A stretch of 43,895 nt of DNA, from assembly GCA_900541475.1 (NCBI GenBank), contig UQJV01000012.1, positions 1-43,895 on the forward strand. Direction: 5' to 3'. Of this stretch, positions 1 through 8,615 are shown one piece after another (the first letter of the stretch is position 1; every line of letters begins with the position of its first letter). The notes below the pieces were generated by a model. It was not told where the DNA came from, searched no databases, and saw only the letters and a program-made list of their open reading frames with translations. Source of the stretch: an uncultured Collinsella sp. GTDB taxonomy: Bacteria; Actinomycetota; Coriobacteriia; Coriobacteriales; Coriobacteriaceae. The translations under genes were made by a program, and so were the position numbers.

Positions 1-55
1 GACGGAAAGCACATTAAGTGCTTTCCTTTGCGTGCGGAACTCGCGACAAACTTAA
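1..55. repeat. Dispersed hairpin repeat, copy 1 (left part outside window)
   Basis: Positions 1-55 match 17274-17328 at all but one position (C40 against T17313). The shared part contains the inner hairpin GGAAAGCAC/GTGCTTTCC (4-12 and 18-26) and ends just after CAAACTTA. Beyond position 55 the two copies differ completely. The left half of this copy lies before the window. It sits downstream of the minus-strand phosphatase gene. The function is unknown. Confidence 0.8.
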
Positions 56-125
56 TATATTTCGCCGCCCCTCTGCCAAGCTCGGGAGACGACACGTTGA
101 TGTCTGCTTAACTCTGCTCGCTCAG

Positions 126-752
126 CTAATTACTTTGTTGGGGGTCCACTATTTGCTGAAGGGTGAACTTACACTGCATTGGCTCGCCTTCTGCTTGCGG
201 CTTTTCCTCGTCAAAATCGAAGATCATGATGGCGCAGTTGGGGAGTTTTGCTGGGAGCTCGAAGCCCTCTGGGGCTGCGGCCTTGATGAATTGGCGGCTG
301 GCGCTGCCGTGGCTTACTGCTAGGAGGGTTTCGATGCCCTCGGCTCCCATGAGATCGGTGAGGGTGCCTACCATGCGCTCCTGTAGGGCATGACTTCCCT
401 CTCCTCCAAAGGGGACCAAATCCTCGCCGGGGTCCCAGACGTCGGTGGGCAGGGCGTCGTGGGGGCCTTCTTCGAAGGTGCCGTAGCTGCGCTCGATGAT
501 GCCTTCGCAGGGCTCGACTGCTGCATCCGGACCGAGGAGTTCGCATGCGACGAGACTTGCCGTGTCCATGGCTCGGCCTAAGGGCGATGAGACCACTTTG
601 TCGGGGACGACGCCATGGACCTTGAGCCATGCGGCGGCTGTCTGCGCCTGTTGACGACCCAAATTGGTGAGCGGTGAATCGCAGCGACCCTGGACGAGTT
701 TTTTGACGTTGAATTCCGTCTGGCCGTGGCGGAGCAGATACAGCTTCTTCAT
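126..752 (-). CDS. Histidine phosphatase family protein (phosphoglycerate mutase-like)
   Basis: This 208-residue protein has the histidine phosphatase superfamily layout. The phospho-acceptor motif LRHGQTEFN is at residues 7-15 with H9, the GRA segment follows near 59-61, a conserved acidic region ERSYGTFEE begins near 87, and the second catalytic histidine is in SHGSA (H148). Proteins of this kind remove phosphate from small metabolites or act as cofactor-dependent phosphoglycerate mutases, and sequence alone does not settle the substrate. No signal peptide is visible, so it should be cytoplasmic. The gene lies 39 bp downstream of the cation transporter and may be co-transcribed with it. The ATG is preceded by a purine-rich GGGGAG. 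Confidence 0.88.
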   Translation of the reverse strand: MKKLYLLRHGQTEFNVKKLVQGRCDSPLTNLGRQQAQTAAAWLKVHGVVPDKVVSSPLGRAMDTASLVACELLGPDAAVEPCEGIIERSYGTFEEGPHDALPTDVWDPGEDLVPFGGEGSHALQERMVGTLTDLMGAEGIETLLAVSHGSASRQFIKAAAPEGFELPAKLPNCAIMIFDFDEEKPQAEGEPMQCKFTLQQIVDPQQSN

Positions 753-791
753 AGTCTCCCCTTCTGTATAACTTGCTTTGCCGGCACAGCT

Positions 792-1946
792 CTACTCGTG
801 GGTATGCCCTACGTAGTCTTCGTCGATAGTAATCTTGGCAATCGACTTGGGGTATTCCGATTCGACCCTCTGGGCTAACGCGTGTTTGAGCTCATCGGCT
901 CCCATGCCCAAATCCGAGGGTCGCACGCAGTCAAAAATCACATTGGTGTGCGTGGGGCCCGGCACGCAGCGCAGATCGTGAATCGAAAGGCGGCTATCGA
1001 TCTCTTGAGCCATAGCGTTGATGCGCAGGCGCATGCTCGCCACATTTGAATCGTCGGTCACGATGGGATCGTAATGGAGCGTGACGATCATGCCGTCCTC
1101 GTCCCTAAAAGACTGCTCGATGTTATCGAGCGTGTCGTGACTTTCCAGCGGGCTGGCCTCGGCCGCCATCTCGGCGTGCGCACTTGCAAACTTCCTGCCC
1201 GGACCGTAATCGTGAACCATTAGGTCATGAACGCCCAAAACGCCGGGGTAGCTCATGATCTTGTCTCGGATGTGTTTAACCAACTTGGGATCGGGCGCCT
1301 GACCCAAAAGCGGGCTCACCGTATCCTGGATAAGCTCAAAACCGCTCCAGCCAATATAGGCGCCAACGGCAAGGCCGACCCATGCGTCAAGATTGACATG
1401 CGTCACCTGCGAAACAATTGCGCACGCTAACACGGCGCCTGTGGCAAGGACATCGTTCTTGGAATCCTGAGCGGTCGCATGCAGCGTCTCGGACTCAATG
1501 CGGTCACCGAGCTTTTGGTTGAGGGCCGCCATCCACAGCTTTACAACCATCGAAAGCGCCAGGACTGCCACCAGGGCAAGCGAGAACTCGACAGGTTCGG
1601 GGTGGATGATGCGCTCAAACGAGGACTTCACCAGTTCGAGTCCGATCAGCAGCACGAGCGCCGCCACGACCAAACCCGAGAGATACTCGTAGCGGCCATG
1701 TCCGTAAGGATGCTCGGGGTCCGCCGGCTTGCTCGCCAGCTTAAAGCCCAGCACGCTCACGATATTCGAGCTGGCATCGGAAAGGTTGTTCATGGCATCC
1801 GCCACAATCGAAACCGATCCCGACAGCACACCAATTGCGCCCTTCGCAGCACAAAGCGCAACATTGGCGAGAATACACACCACGCCCGTTAACGTGCCCA
1901 CGCGCGCACGATCGCCCTGTGCGCGCTTAACAATCCACTCGACCAT
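792..1946 (-). CDS. Cation diffusion facilitator (CDF) metal transporter
   Basis: The 384-residue membrane protein has the usual CDF plan: about six hydrophobic helices in the first 215 residues and a cytoplasmic ferredoxin-like domain after about residue 220. The metal site is visible as VADAMNNLSD (D50, N54, D57) in helix 2 and HATAQDSKND (H156, D161, D165) in helix 5. The CDF hallmark HPYGHGR is at 79-85. CDF proteins export divalent metals such as Zn, Mn or Fe by proton antiport. The asparagine within the helix-2 motif differs from the strict HD/DD zinc signature, so the metal is undecided. The C-terminus is extended and histidine-containing (GHTHE). A promoter is seen at 1999-2027. Confidence 0.92.
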   Translation of the reverse strand: MVEWIVKRAQGDRARVGTLTGVVCILANVALCAAKGAIGVLSGSVSIVADAMNNLSDASSNIVSVLGFKLASKPADPEHPYGHGRYEYLSGLVVAALVLLIGLELVKSSFERIIHPEPVEFSLALVAVLALSMVVKLWMAALNQKLGDRIESETLHATAQDSKNDVLATGAVLACAIVSQVTHVNLDAWVGLAVGAYIGWSGFELIQDTVSPLLGQAPDPKLVKHIRDKIMSYPGVLGVHDLMVHDYGPGRKFASAHAEMAAEASPLESHDTLDNIEQSFRDEDGMIVTLHYDPIVTDDSNVASMRLRINAMAQEIDSRLSIHDLRCVPGPTHTNVIFDCVRPSDLGMGADELKHALAQRVESEYPKSIAKITIDEDYVGHTHE

Positions 1947-1998
1947 CTACATCCGCCCCCACGGTACTACCTATATATCTATTGCTCAAACGGATTGT

Positions 1999-2027
1999 AG
2001 TGTAGCCACTTTGTCCCCCAGATACAA
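1999..2027 (-). promoter_or_regulatory. Putative promoter of the CDF transporter
   Basis: On the minus strand TTGTAT (2022-2027) is followed after 17 bp by TACACT (1999-2004), a sigma70-type pair about 55 bp upstream of the start. It overlaps the T-tract of the EIIC terminator. Confidence 0.5.
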
Positions 2028-2058
2028 AAAGGCCGCAACCCACACGGGCCGCGGCCTT
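2026..2058 (-). terminator. Rho-independent terminator of the EIIC gene
   Basis: AAGGCCGC (2029-2036) pairs with GCGGCCTT (2051-2058). The inner CCC/GGG may add pairs. On the minus strand the stem runs into TTTTTG. It lies just downstream of the EIIC stop. Confidence 0.85.
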
Positions 2059-2063
2059 GGAGC

Positions 2064-2081
2064 GTGACAAAGGGATCGTCC
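2064..2081 (+). repeat. Short repeat flanking the EIIC gene, copy A
   Basis: GTGACAAAGGGATCGTCC matches the minus-strand sequence of 3338-3355 at 16 of 18 positions, so the two copies are inverted around the EIIC gene. With the bases to 2092 (CCTTTTGTCGCAC) this copy can also fold back on itself. Confidence 0.7.
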
Positions 2082-2096
2082 TTTTGTCGCACAGGT

Positions 2097-3311
2097 TTAT
2101 GCGCTTGCTTCAGCAGCGCTCGCCACTGTTTCGGACAAATCAGCTTCGTCTTCTGCCGCCTGCCCCTTCGTCGGCACCACGCCAAAGCAGTAGCTCAGCG
2201 CCGCAGACACCGCAAATGCCACACTGCCGGCAGCGCAGCACCACAGCAAGTTCGAGATGCCGCCCGTGGCAAAGCCAATGACCATGAGGACATTCGTCAT
2301 GCCGATGGTATAGGCCGTAACGTGGCCCACAGCCGCAACAAGGCCTCCGACGGCGCCGCCAATGGCCATGCACGTCAGGCACCTGCCATATTTAAAGCCG
2401 CAACCGTACAGCGCCGGCTCGCTTACGCCGCCAAGAACACCCGAGATCGAATAGCCCAGCATGAGCGCTTTCTCGTCCTTATCCGCAACGCGGAGCGACG
2501 CGCCAAAAGGCATGCCCCAAACGGCGAACGTTGCCATCGTCGCGGCGATCAGGATGCACGAATCCGTTCCCACACTCATAAACTGCGCATAGGCGAGCGA
2601 TAGGACAACATTGCTGACGCCCGCGATCTTAAGGAACTCCCAGCCCGCGGCAAGCCCCATGAGTGTGAGCAGCGATACGATGCCACCGGAATTGCCAAGC
2701 ATAAACATAAGCTGGCCCAACAGCATGCCCAGATAGCTGCCCGCCGGTGCCGTAATACACAGCGAAACCGGAACCATGACAAGCATGGTCGCAAACGGAA
2801 CAAACGAAAACGCCACGGCCTTAGGGATAACGCGCCGAAAGAAACACTCCACTCGCCAAAGCACGGGTACCGAGATGAGAACCGGAATAACAGTCGTCGT
2901 GTAATCGTTGACCGGCGCGGGAAGCAGGCCATACACGGAAGTCATCGATGCCCCCGTCGTCGATGCGGCATCGACGAGCTTAAGCAGATCGGGCGCAATC
3001 AATACGCCGCCCAGCATCATGCCCAGCTGCTCCGAGCAACCGAGCTGGCGGGCGGCCGCCCAACCAAGATAGATGGGCAAAAAGTAGTAGCCGGCGTTAT
3101 AGAGCCAACTGTAGAACAGGCGATAGATTTCGGAATCGGCAGACCACAGGCCCAGCATGCCTTCGCCCATAATGACGGCGACGGTGCGGAACAAAGCCGC
3201 GCAGACAATGAACGGCAGCGCCGACATCATGCTTTTGGACAGATAGTCCACCACAGCCATGGCGGTCGACTTCAACGTCGTTGGCAACGTAGCCTTAGAG
3301 ACTTGTGGCAT
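2097..3311 (-). CDS. PTS EIIC component, glucose/beta-glucoside type, stand-alone
   Basis: From the ATG at 3311 this is a 404-residue, very hydrophobic protein with roughly ten membrane segments. The motif GGVSEPALYG matches the G-(I/V)-(T/S)-E-P-A-L-Y-G hallmark of the PTS glucose/beta-glucoside EIIC family, which moves a sugar across the membrane while EIIB phosphorylates it. No EIIB or EIIA domain is attached or adjacent. The only other PTS protein in the window is the EIIA at 37320. The start at 3311 has AAGG six bases upstream. An alternative ATG at 3335 also has a purine-rich sequence but lies inside the flanking repeat. The C-terminal tail is acidic and hydrophilic. The sugar cannot be named. 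Confidence 0.82.
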   Translation of the reverse strand: MPQVSKATLPTTLKSTAMAVVDYLSKSMMSALPFIVCAALFRTVAVIMGEGMLGLWSADSEIYRLFYSWLYNAGYYFLPIYLGWAAARQLGCSEQLGMMLGGVLIAPDLLKLVDAASTTGASMTSVYGLLPAPVNDYTTTVIPVLISVPVLWRVECFFRRVIPKAVAFSFVPFATMLVMVPVSLCITAPAGSYLGMLLGQLMFMLGNSGGIVSLLTLMGLAAGWEFLKIAGVSNVVLSLAYAQFMSVGTDSCILIAATMATFAVWGMPFGASLRVADKDEKALMLGYSISGVLGGVSEPALYGCGFKYGRCLTCMAIGGAVGGLVAAVGHVTAYTIGMTNVLMVIGFATGGISNLLWCCAAGSVAFAVSAALSYCFGVVPTKGQAAEDEADLSETVASAAEASA

Positions 3312-3337
3312 GGAACGCCTTTCTCCATGTGACATGC

Positions 3338-3355
3338 GGACTGTCCCTTTGTCAC
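3338..3355 (-). repeat. Short repeat flanking the EIIC gene, copy B
   Basis: Read on the minus strand this is GTGACAAAGGGACAGTCC, the inverted partner of 2064-2081. It is extended outward by ATGTGACA and inward by TGTCACAT, an 8-bp palindromic pair. The TGA stop codon of accDA (3352-3354) lies inside it. Confidence 0.7.
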
Positions 3356-5076
3356 ATCATGCGGTACTTACCGATTGCTCGATATTTTTCATAGCGAAGA
3401 TTGGTGAGCTCATCGACATCGAGCGCACCCAATTTGTCAAAAGCTGCAAATGCCGAGGACATGACGGCACCGGCGATCTCCCCATGCGACAGGCCCTTAT
3501 CGTCGACAATACCGTCGATGATGCCGAGCGCCAACAGATCGGGGGCCGTGAGCTTAAGCGCCTCGGCGGCCTCATTCGCGCGCTCGGTATCCTTCCACAG
3601 GATGGACGCACAGGCCTCGGGGCTCACGACCGAATAGGCCGAGCTCGAGAGCATCAGGATGCGGTCGGCCACGGACAGCGCCAGCGCGCCACCAGAGCCG
3701 CCTTCGCCTGTCACCACCGAGACAATCGGCGTCTTAAGGCCGCTCATCTCCATGAGATTCTGGGCAATCGCCTCGCCCTGGCCGCGCTCCTCGGCACCGA
3801 TGCCGCAAAACGCACCCGAAGTATCGACCAGGCACAGAACCGGTCGACCAAACTTTTCGGCCTGGCGCATCAGGCGACGCGCTTTGCGATAGCCCTCGGG
3901 ATGCGCCATGCCAAAGTTGCGGCGCATACGCTCTTTGGTCGTGGTGCCGCGCTCGATGGCGATGACCGTTACGGGGCGTCCGTTTTTCCAGCCAATACCG
4001 GCCACCACAGCGGCGTCGTCTCCAAAGTAACGGTCGCCGTGCAGCTCCACAAATCCATCCAGGCCCAGTGAGATCATCTCACCCGCCGTGGCGCGATCTG
4101 CCGAGCGGGTCTGCTTGACAATCTCGAGCGCGGTTTTTGGTGCCGTCGAGCGCTTAAACAAGTGTCCCAGCTTTTTGCCGCGGCGACCCGTATGCACGAT
4201 CTCGTGCGGTGCCCCCAGACCGGGCGCGTGTCCTTCGTGCAGCGCCAGCAGCTCTCCCACTGTGAGCGCAATCTCGCCACGCGGAACAACAGCATCGCAA
4301 AAGCCGTGCTCCAGCAAAAACTCGGAGCGCTGGAATCCCTTGGGCAGGCGCTTGTGCATGTTCTGCTCGATCACGCGCGGGCCGGCAAATGCCGTCAGGG
4401 CATCGGGCTCGGCCAGGATAATGTCGCCCTCCATGGCAAAGCTCGCGGTTACGCCGCCAGTCGTGGGATCGGTGAGCACCGTGATATACAGGCCGCCCGC
4501 CTCGCTATGCTTTCTCACGGCAGCAGAGATCTTGGCCATCTGCATAAGCGATGTCACGCCCTCTTGCATGCGCGCACCGCCCGAAACGGTAAAGCCGACA
4601 ACTGGCAATCCCAGCTCGGTCGCATGCTCAAATGCGCGACAGATCTTCTCGCCCACCACGGAACCCATCGAGCCCATCATAAAGTTGGCGTCCATAAAGA
4701 AGAGCGCCGTATCGCAACCGCAGATTTTGCCCTTGCCGCACACAACGGCATCGCGCTCGCCCGAATGCTCGACCGCGCTCTTGAGCTTGTCGGCATAACC
4801 GGGAAACGAGAGGAAGTCCTCCGACGCCAGATTGGCATCCCATTCCTCAAACGTGCCCTCGTCGACCGTCATGCGCATGCGCGCGCGACCGCTCACGCGA
4901 AAGTGTTTGCCGCAACGAGGGCAGACCTCGAGGTTGTCGTGCAGACGTGCTTCATCGATCACACGGCGGCACTCCGGACACTTGATAAACACGTGGCGCG
5001 CGGGAAACTCGGCGCACGACTCGGTCATCGGCCCCTCGAGGACGTTGACCGTCTTCGCTTTTCTATTCACCAGCAT
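3352..5076 (-). CDS. accDA: Fused acetyl-CoA carboxylase carboxyltransferase (AccD-AccA)
   Basis: This 574-residue protein joins the two carboxyltransferase subunits that are separate in most bacteria. The N-terminal AccD half starts with a zinc ribbon (C33, C36, C52, C55) and continues into the crotonase-fold beta domain to about residue 285. The AccA half follows, with AERG-like ATTTKERMRRNFGM and the GEGGSGGA motif. Together they transfer carboxyl from biotin-AccB to acetyl-CoA, giving malonyl-CoA for the fab enzymes upstream. The gene overlaps accC by 14 bp. An internal ATG at codon 17 has a better ribosome site (GAGGGG), so the true start may be there. The stop lies inside the short repeat at 3338-3355. 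Confidence 0.95.
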   Translation of the reverse strand: MLVNRKAKTVNVLEGPMTESCAEFPARHVFIKCPECRRVIDEARLHDNLEVCPRCGKHFRVSGRARMRMTVDEGTFEEWDANLASEDFLSFPGYADKLKSAVEHSGERDAVVCGKGKICGCDTALFFMDANFMMGSMGSVVGEKICRAFEHATELGLPVVGFTVSGGARMQEGVTSLMQMAKISAAVRKHSEAGGLYITVLTDPTTGGVTASFAMEGDIILAEPDALTAFAGPRVIEQNMHKRLPKGFQRSEFLLEHGFCDAVVPRGEIALTVGELLALHEGHAPGLGAPHEIVHTGRRGKKLGHLFKRSTAPKTALEIVKQTRSADRATAGEMISLGLDGFVELHGDRYFGDDAAVVAGIGWKNGRPVTVIAIERGTTTKERMRRNFGMAHPEGYRKARRLMRQAEKFGRPVLCLVDTSGAFCGIGAEERGQGEAIAQNLMEMSGLKTPIVSVVTGEGGSGGALALSVADRILMLSSSAYSVVSPEACASILWKDTERANEAAEALKLTAPDLLALGIIDGIVDDKGLSHGEIAGAVMSSAFAAFDKLGALDVDELTNLRYEKYRAIGKYRMM

Positions 5077-6406
5077 AGAGATGCCCCATCAGATCGGTGT
5101 GATACATGCCCGACAAGAACTCATCGTTTGCCAGCACGTCGAGCTGAAGCTCGCTGTTCTCGCTCACGCCCTCAATCACGAGCTCGCCCAGGGCCGAGCG
5201 CATCTTGCGAATGGCGCCGTCGCGCGTGGGCGCACACACGATGAGCTTGCCGAGCATGGAGTCGTAGTACGGAGGAACGTTCGCACCGGTAAACATGGCG
5301 GAATCCCAGCGCACGCGCGGACCACCCGGCACACGCAACGCGGTGACCGTTCCGCATGACGGCAGAAAGTCCGGCGTTTCGGCATTGATGCGGCACTCCA
5401 TGGCGTGGTTGCGGACCGGAACGTCCTCCTGCTCAAAGGGCAGAGACTGGCCGGCTGCCACGCGCAGCTGCCACTTGACCAAGTCGGTATCGGTCACAAA
5501 CTCCGTAACCGGATGCTCCACCTGCAAGCGCGTGTTCATTTCCATAAAGTAGAAATCGCCGTCGTCCGAATACAGGAACTCGATGGTACCGGCTCCTTCG
5601 TAGCCGACGGCACGAGCCAGGTCACGCGCTGCCTTGTGCATGCGAGCACGAATGTCGTCGTGTCCGTCGAGGCACGGCGCGGGGCTCTCCTCGATCAGCT
5701 TTTGGTTGCGGCGCTGCACCGAGCACTCGCGCTCGCCGAGCGAAAACACATGGCCCTGCTTATCGGCCATAATCTGCACCTCGACGTGGTGCGCCGGCGC
5801 GACGAACTTCTCCATGTAGCACTCGCCGTCGCCAAAAACGGCCTCGCCCTCGGCACGCGCCTCGATGAACGCCTTTGCCGCATCTTCCACGCGCTCGACC
5901 TTACGAATGCCGCGACCGCCACCGCCTGCACGCGCCTTAATAAGCACGGGGCAGCCGATGCGCTCGGCCTCGGCCGTTGCCTCCTCGGGGCTTTTGAGCA
6001 AATCGCAGCCCGGTACGATGGGCACGCCCGCCGCGGCAGCCGTTCGACGTGCGGCGTCCTTGTCGCCCATGTTGTCGATCACCTCGGCCGAAGGACCGAC
6101 AAACGCCAGGCCATACTTGTCGCAGTCGCGCACAAAGCTCGCCTTCTCGGAGAAAAAGCCATAGCCGGGATGAATTGCCTTAGCTCCCGACTTTACGGCA
6201 CAGGTGAGCACGGCATCGTCGTTGAGGTAGCTCTCGGCAAGACGCGGGCCGCCGATGCAATACGCCTCGTCGGCAAGCTGCACGTGCAGTGCGTCCGCAT
6301 CGGCCGTGGAATAAACGGCGACGGTCTTGATGCCCATATCGCGGCACGCGCGGATAACACGGACCGCGACTTCGCCGCGGTTGGCGATGAGCACTTTGTC
6401 GAACAT
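5063..6406 (-). CDS. accC: Acetyl-CoA carboxylase, biotin carboxylase subunit
   Basis: The 447-residue protein begins MFDKVLIANRGEVAVR, the usual start of biotin carboxylases, and has AGGGGRGIRK (ATP-grasp loop) and EMNTRLQVEHPVTE (catalytic Arg/Glu region). It carboxylates the biotin of AccB with ATP and bicarbonate in the first half-reaction of fatty-acid synthesis. The open frame continues upstream into fabZ, but that part is an alternate frame. The ATG at 6406 has AAGGAAGG just upstream and gives the normal family length. It lies 10 bp after fabZ and overlaps accDA by 14 bp, consistent with translational coupling. Confidence 0.96.
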   Translation of the reverse strand: MFDKVLIANRGEVAVRVIRACRDMGIKTVAVYSTADADALHVQLADEAYCIGGPRLAESYLNDDAVLTCAVKSGAKAIHPGYGFFSEKASFVRDCDKYGLAFVGPSAEVIDNMGDKDAARRTAAAAGVPIVPGCDLLKSPEEATAEAERIGCPVLIKARAGGGGRGIRKVERVEDAAKAFIEARAEGEAVFGDGECYMEKFVAPAHHVEVQIMADKQGHVFSLGERECSVQRRNQKLIEESPAPCLDGHDDIRARMHKAARDLARAVGYEGAGTIEFLYSDDGDFYFMEMNTRLQVEHPVTEFVTDTDLVKWQLRVAAGQSLPFEQEDVPVRNHAMECRINAETPDFLPSCGTVTALRVPGGPRVRWDSAMFTGANVPPYYDSMLGKLIVCAPTRDGAIRKMRSALGELVIEGVSENSELQLDVLANDEFLSGMYHTDLMGHLYAGE

Positions 6407-6416
6407 GAAGCCTTCC

Positions 6417-6839
6417 TTAACTTTCGTGCATGAGTGCAAAAGACATATCGGCGCGGCAGCAAACCTCACCGTTGACGCTCGCAGTACCCGTCGCAAAGCG
6501 GAACGGCCCGCGCGCACGCGTGATGGAGCACACCAGATCCACCGTGTCTCCCGGGCGCACCGGACGCTTAAAGCGCACCTTGTCCAGACTCGTGTAGAAC
6601 GGCGTCGCGCCGCGCGCCTCCTCATCGCCCATCAGCAGCACGCAGCAGTTCTGGGCGAGCATCTCGCATTGGATCACGCCGGGGACCACCGGGTTTCCCG
6701 GAAAATGCCCCTGCAAAAAGTACTCGTCGCCCGTAATCGTGATCTTGCCGTGGGCCTCGTCGCCCACCAGCTCGGCTTTGTCGAGCAAAAGCATCGGCTC
6801 GCGATGCGGCAACAGCTTCTTGAGCTCTTCTTTGTTCAT
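6417..6839 (-). CDS. fabZ: 3-hydroxyacyl-ACP dehydratase FabZ
   Basis: The 140-residue hotdog-fold protein carries LLPHREPMLLLD near the start and the active-site segment GHFPGNPVVPGVIQCEMLAQ, with the catalytic His and Glu of FabZ. It dehydrates 3-hydroxyacyl-ACP to trans-2-enoyl-ACP, the substrate of FabK. The ATG at 6839 follows an AGG eight bases upstream. A GTG at 6848 would add three residues. It sits between accB and accC, as in the streptococcal fab cluster. No FabA or FabM isomerase is in the operon. Confidence 0.95.
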   Translation of the reverse strand: MNKEELKKLLPHREPMLLLDKAELVGDEAHGKITITGDEYFLQGHFPGNPVVPGVIQCEMLAQNCCVLLMGDEEARGATPFYTSLDKVRFKRPVRPGDTVDLVCSITRARGPFRFATGTASVNGEVCCRADMSFALMHES

Positions 6840-6848
6840 GGATATCAC

Positions 6849-7325
6849 CTATCCGATCCTCATGAGGCAGCTGCCAAACTCTACGAGGTCGCCGTCGGCC
6901 ACGCAGATCTCGAGCACCTCGCCATCCGCCTCTGCCGTCACCTCGTTGAGAACCTTCATGGCCTCGATGATGCAGAGCGTCTCCCCGGCCTTGACCTTGG
7001 AGCCCACGTGCACAAACGGCTCGTCGCCCGGCGCCGGGGCAGCATAGAAAACGCCGACCATGGGAGCGGTCACCTCGGTGCCCTTGGGCTCCGGTGCGGC
7101 GGCAGGCGCCTGCGCGGCGGGCTCCGGTGCGGCGGCAGGCATGGCGACAGGAGCCACCGCCGGAGCAGTCACGGCACCCGGCATAGGCATGGGCACGGCA
7201 ACCGGCTGCGCGGCGCTCGCGCGCTCGAGTTCGACCGCGGTGCCATCGGGCTCCTCAACGCGTACGCGCGTGAGGCCGCGGTCCTCCATCACATCGGCTA
7301 TCTCGGCAAGTCTTTTGGAATCCAT
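6849..7325 (-). CDS. accB: Biotin carboxyl carrier protein of acetyl-CoA carboxylase
   Basis: The 158-residue carrier has three parts: a short N-terminal region, a flexible linker rich in Ala and Pro (about residues 38-80), and a C-terminal biotinyl domain. Biotin would be attached to K124 in EAMKVLNE, a slight variant of the usual EAMKLMNE. The protein shuttles carboxyl-biotin between AccC and AccDA, and the BirA ligase encoded at 12706 is its expected modifier. It is followed after a few bases by fabZ and preceded by fabF at a 3-bp gap. Confidence 0.96.
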   Translation of the reverse strand: MDSKRLAEIADVMEDRGLTRVRVEEPDGTAVELERASAAQPVAVPMPMPGAVTAPAVAPVAMPAAAPEPAAQAPAAAPEPKGTEVTAPMVGVFYAAPAPGDEPFVHVGSKVKAGETLCIIEAMKVLNEVTAEADGEVLEICVADGDLVEFGSCLMRIG

Positions 7326-7328
7326 GCT

Positions 7329-8576
7329 CTAGCTCCTCGTATATCTACGCAGCGCGATGGCGGCGTTGTGCCCGCCAAAGCCCAGGTTGGTCGAAAGCGC
7401 CCAGGTAAGGTCGGCGCGAACCGCGCGATTGGGCGTGTAGTCAAGATCGCAGGCGGGATCGGGCGTGTGGTAGTTAATGGTCGGGGGCACCACGCCCTGC
7501 TCGAGCGCCATGGCACAGGCCATGACCTCGATGGCACCCGTGGCGCCGATCATATGGCCGGTCATCGACTTGGTCGACGAGACGTGCGCGGCGCGCGCTG
7601 CATCCTCGCCGAGCGCTCGCTTGATGCCCGCCGTCTCGGACGAATCGTTGAGCTTGGTCGAGGTGCCGTGGGCGTTGATGTAGAGGCCCTCGGAAGGCTT
7701 AACGTCGCCCTCGGCCACTGCCAGCGATATCGCACGGGCGATACCTGCCGCATCCGGGTCGGGACTCGTGATGTGGTAGGCGTCATCGGTGTTGCCGTAG
7801 CCCACGACCTCGGCGTAAATGTGCGCACCGCGGGCCCGTGCATGTTCCATGCTCTCGAGTACCAGCACGCAGGCGCCCTCGCCCATCACAAAGCCGTCGC
7901 GGTCTGCATCGAACGGGCGGCAGGCCGTCGCGGGATCGGGGTTGGTGGTCAATGCACGGCAGGACGTAAAGCCCGCAACGGCATCGGGGATAATGGCGGC
8001 CTCGGCGCCGCCCGCGAGGATCGCGTCGGCATAGCCGTGCTTGATGGCGCGGAACGCCTCGCCCACCGCATGGGCAGAAGTCGCGCAAGCGGTCACCACG
8101 GGCAGGGTCGGGCCCTTTGCCTTATGGCGAATCGCAATGTTGCCCGAAGCCATGTTGGGAATCATCATCGCAATCATGTAGGGCGATGCGCGACGAGGCC
8201 CGCGATCGGCAATCGTGTGGACGTTGTCGACAAGCGTCTGCATGCCGCCCACGCCCGAGCCCACATAGACACCCAGGCGATCGCGATCGACCGCGCCCTC
8301 AACATCGAGGCCCGCATCGTGCATGGCCTCATCCGACGCCGCCATCGCAAACTGTACACAGGGGTCGAGATGCTTGGCGTCGTGCTTGCCAAAGTACTCG
8401 TTGCCGTCAAAGCCCTTGACCTCGGCCGCCACTTTAACGGCGAACGCATCGGTATCGAAGTGCGTGATCGGGCCGATACCGCACGTGCCGGCGCACATGG
8501 CCGCCCAGGTGGCAAGCGCGGTATTGCCGAGCGGCGATACGGCACCGATGCCGGTGATTGCAACTCTCTGTTCCAT
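7329..8576 (-). CDS. fabF: 3-oxoacyl-ACP synthase II (FabF)
   Basis: The 415-residue thiolase-fold condensing enzyme has the KAS I/II triad Cys-His-His: C164 in TACATSAH, H303 in NAHGTST and H341 in TGHMIGATGA, with K336. It elongates acyl-ACP with malonyl-ACP. Two ATGs stand next to each other at 8579 and 8576, and GAGGAG upstream spaces best to the second, which gives the normal MEQRVAITG start. A further upstream in-frame ATG at 8594 overlaps this ribosome site and is unlikely to be used. Confidence 0.96.
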   Translation of the reverse strand: MEQRVAITGIGAVSPLGNTALATWAAMCAGTCGIGPITHFDTDAFAVKVAAEVKGFDGNEYFGKHDAKHLDPCVQFAMAASDEAMHDAGLDVEGAVDRDRLGVYVGSGVGGMQTLVDNVHTIADRGPRRASPYMIAMMIPNMASGNIAIRHKAKGPTLPVVTACATSAHAVGEAFRAIKHGYADAILAGGAEAAIIPDAVAGFTSCRALTTNPDPATACRPFDADRDGFVMGEGACVLVLESMEHARARGAHIYAEVVGYGNTDDAYHITSPDPDAAGIARAISLAVAEGDVKPSEGLYINAHGTSTKLNDSSETAGIKRALGEDAARAAHVSSTKSMTGHMIGATGAIEVMACAMALEQGVVPPTINYHTPDPACDLDYTPNRAVRADLTWALSTNLGFGGHNAAIALRRYTRS

Positions 8577-8615
8577 CATGGTCTCCTCATCCAAGCCGTT
8601 GTTCGGCCCTGGTTT

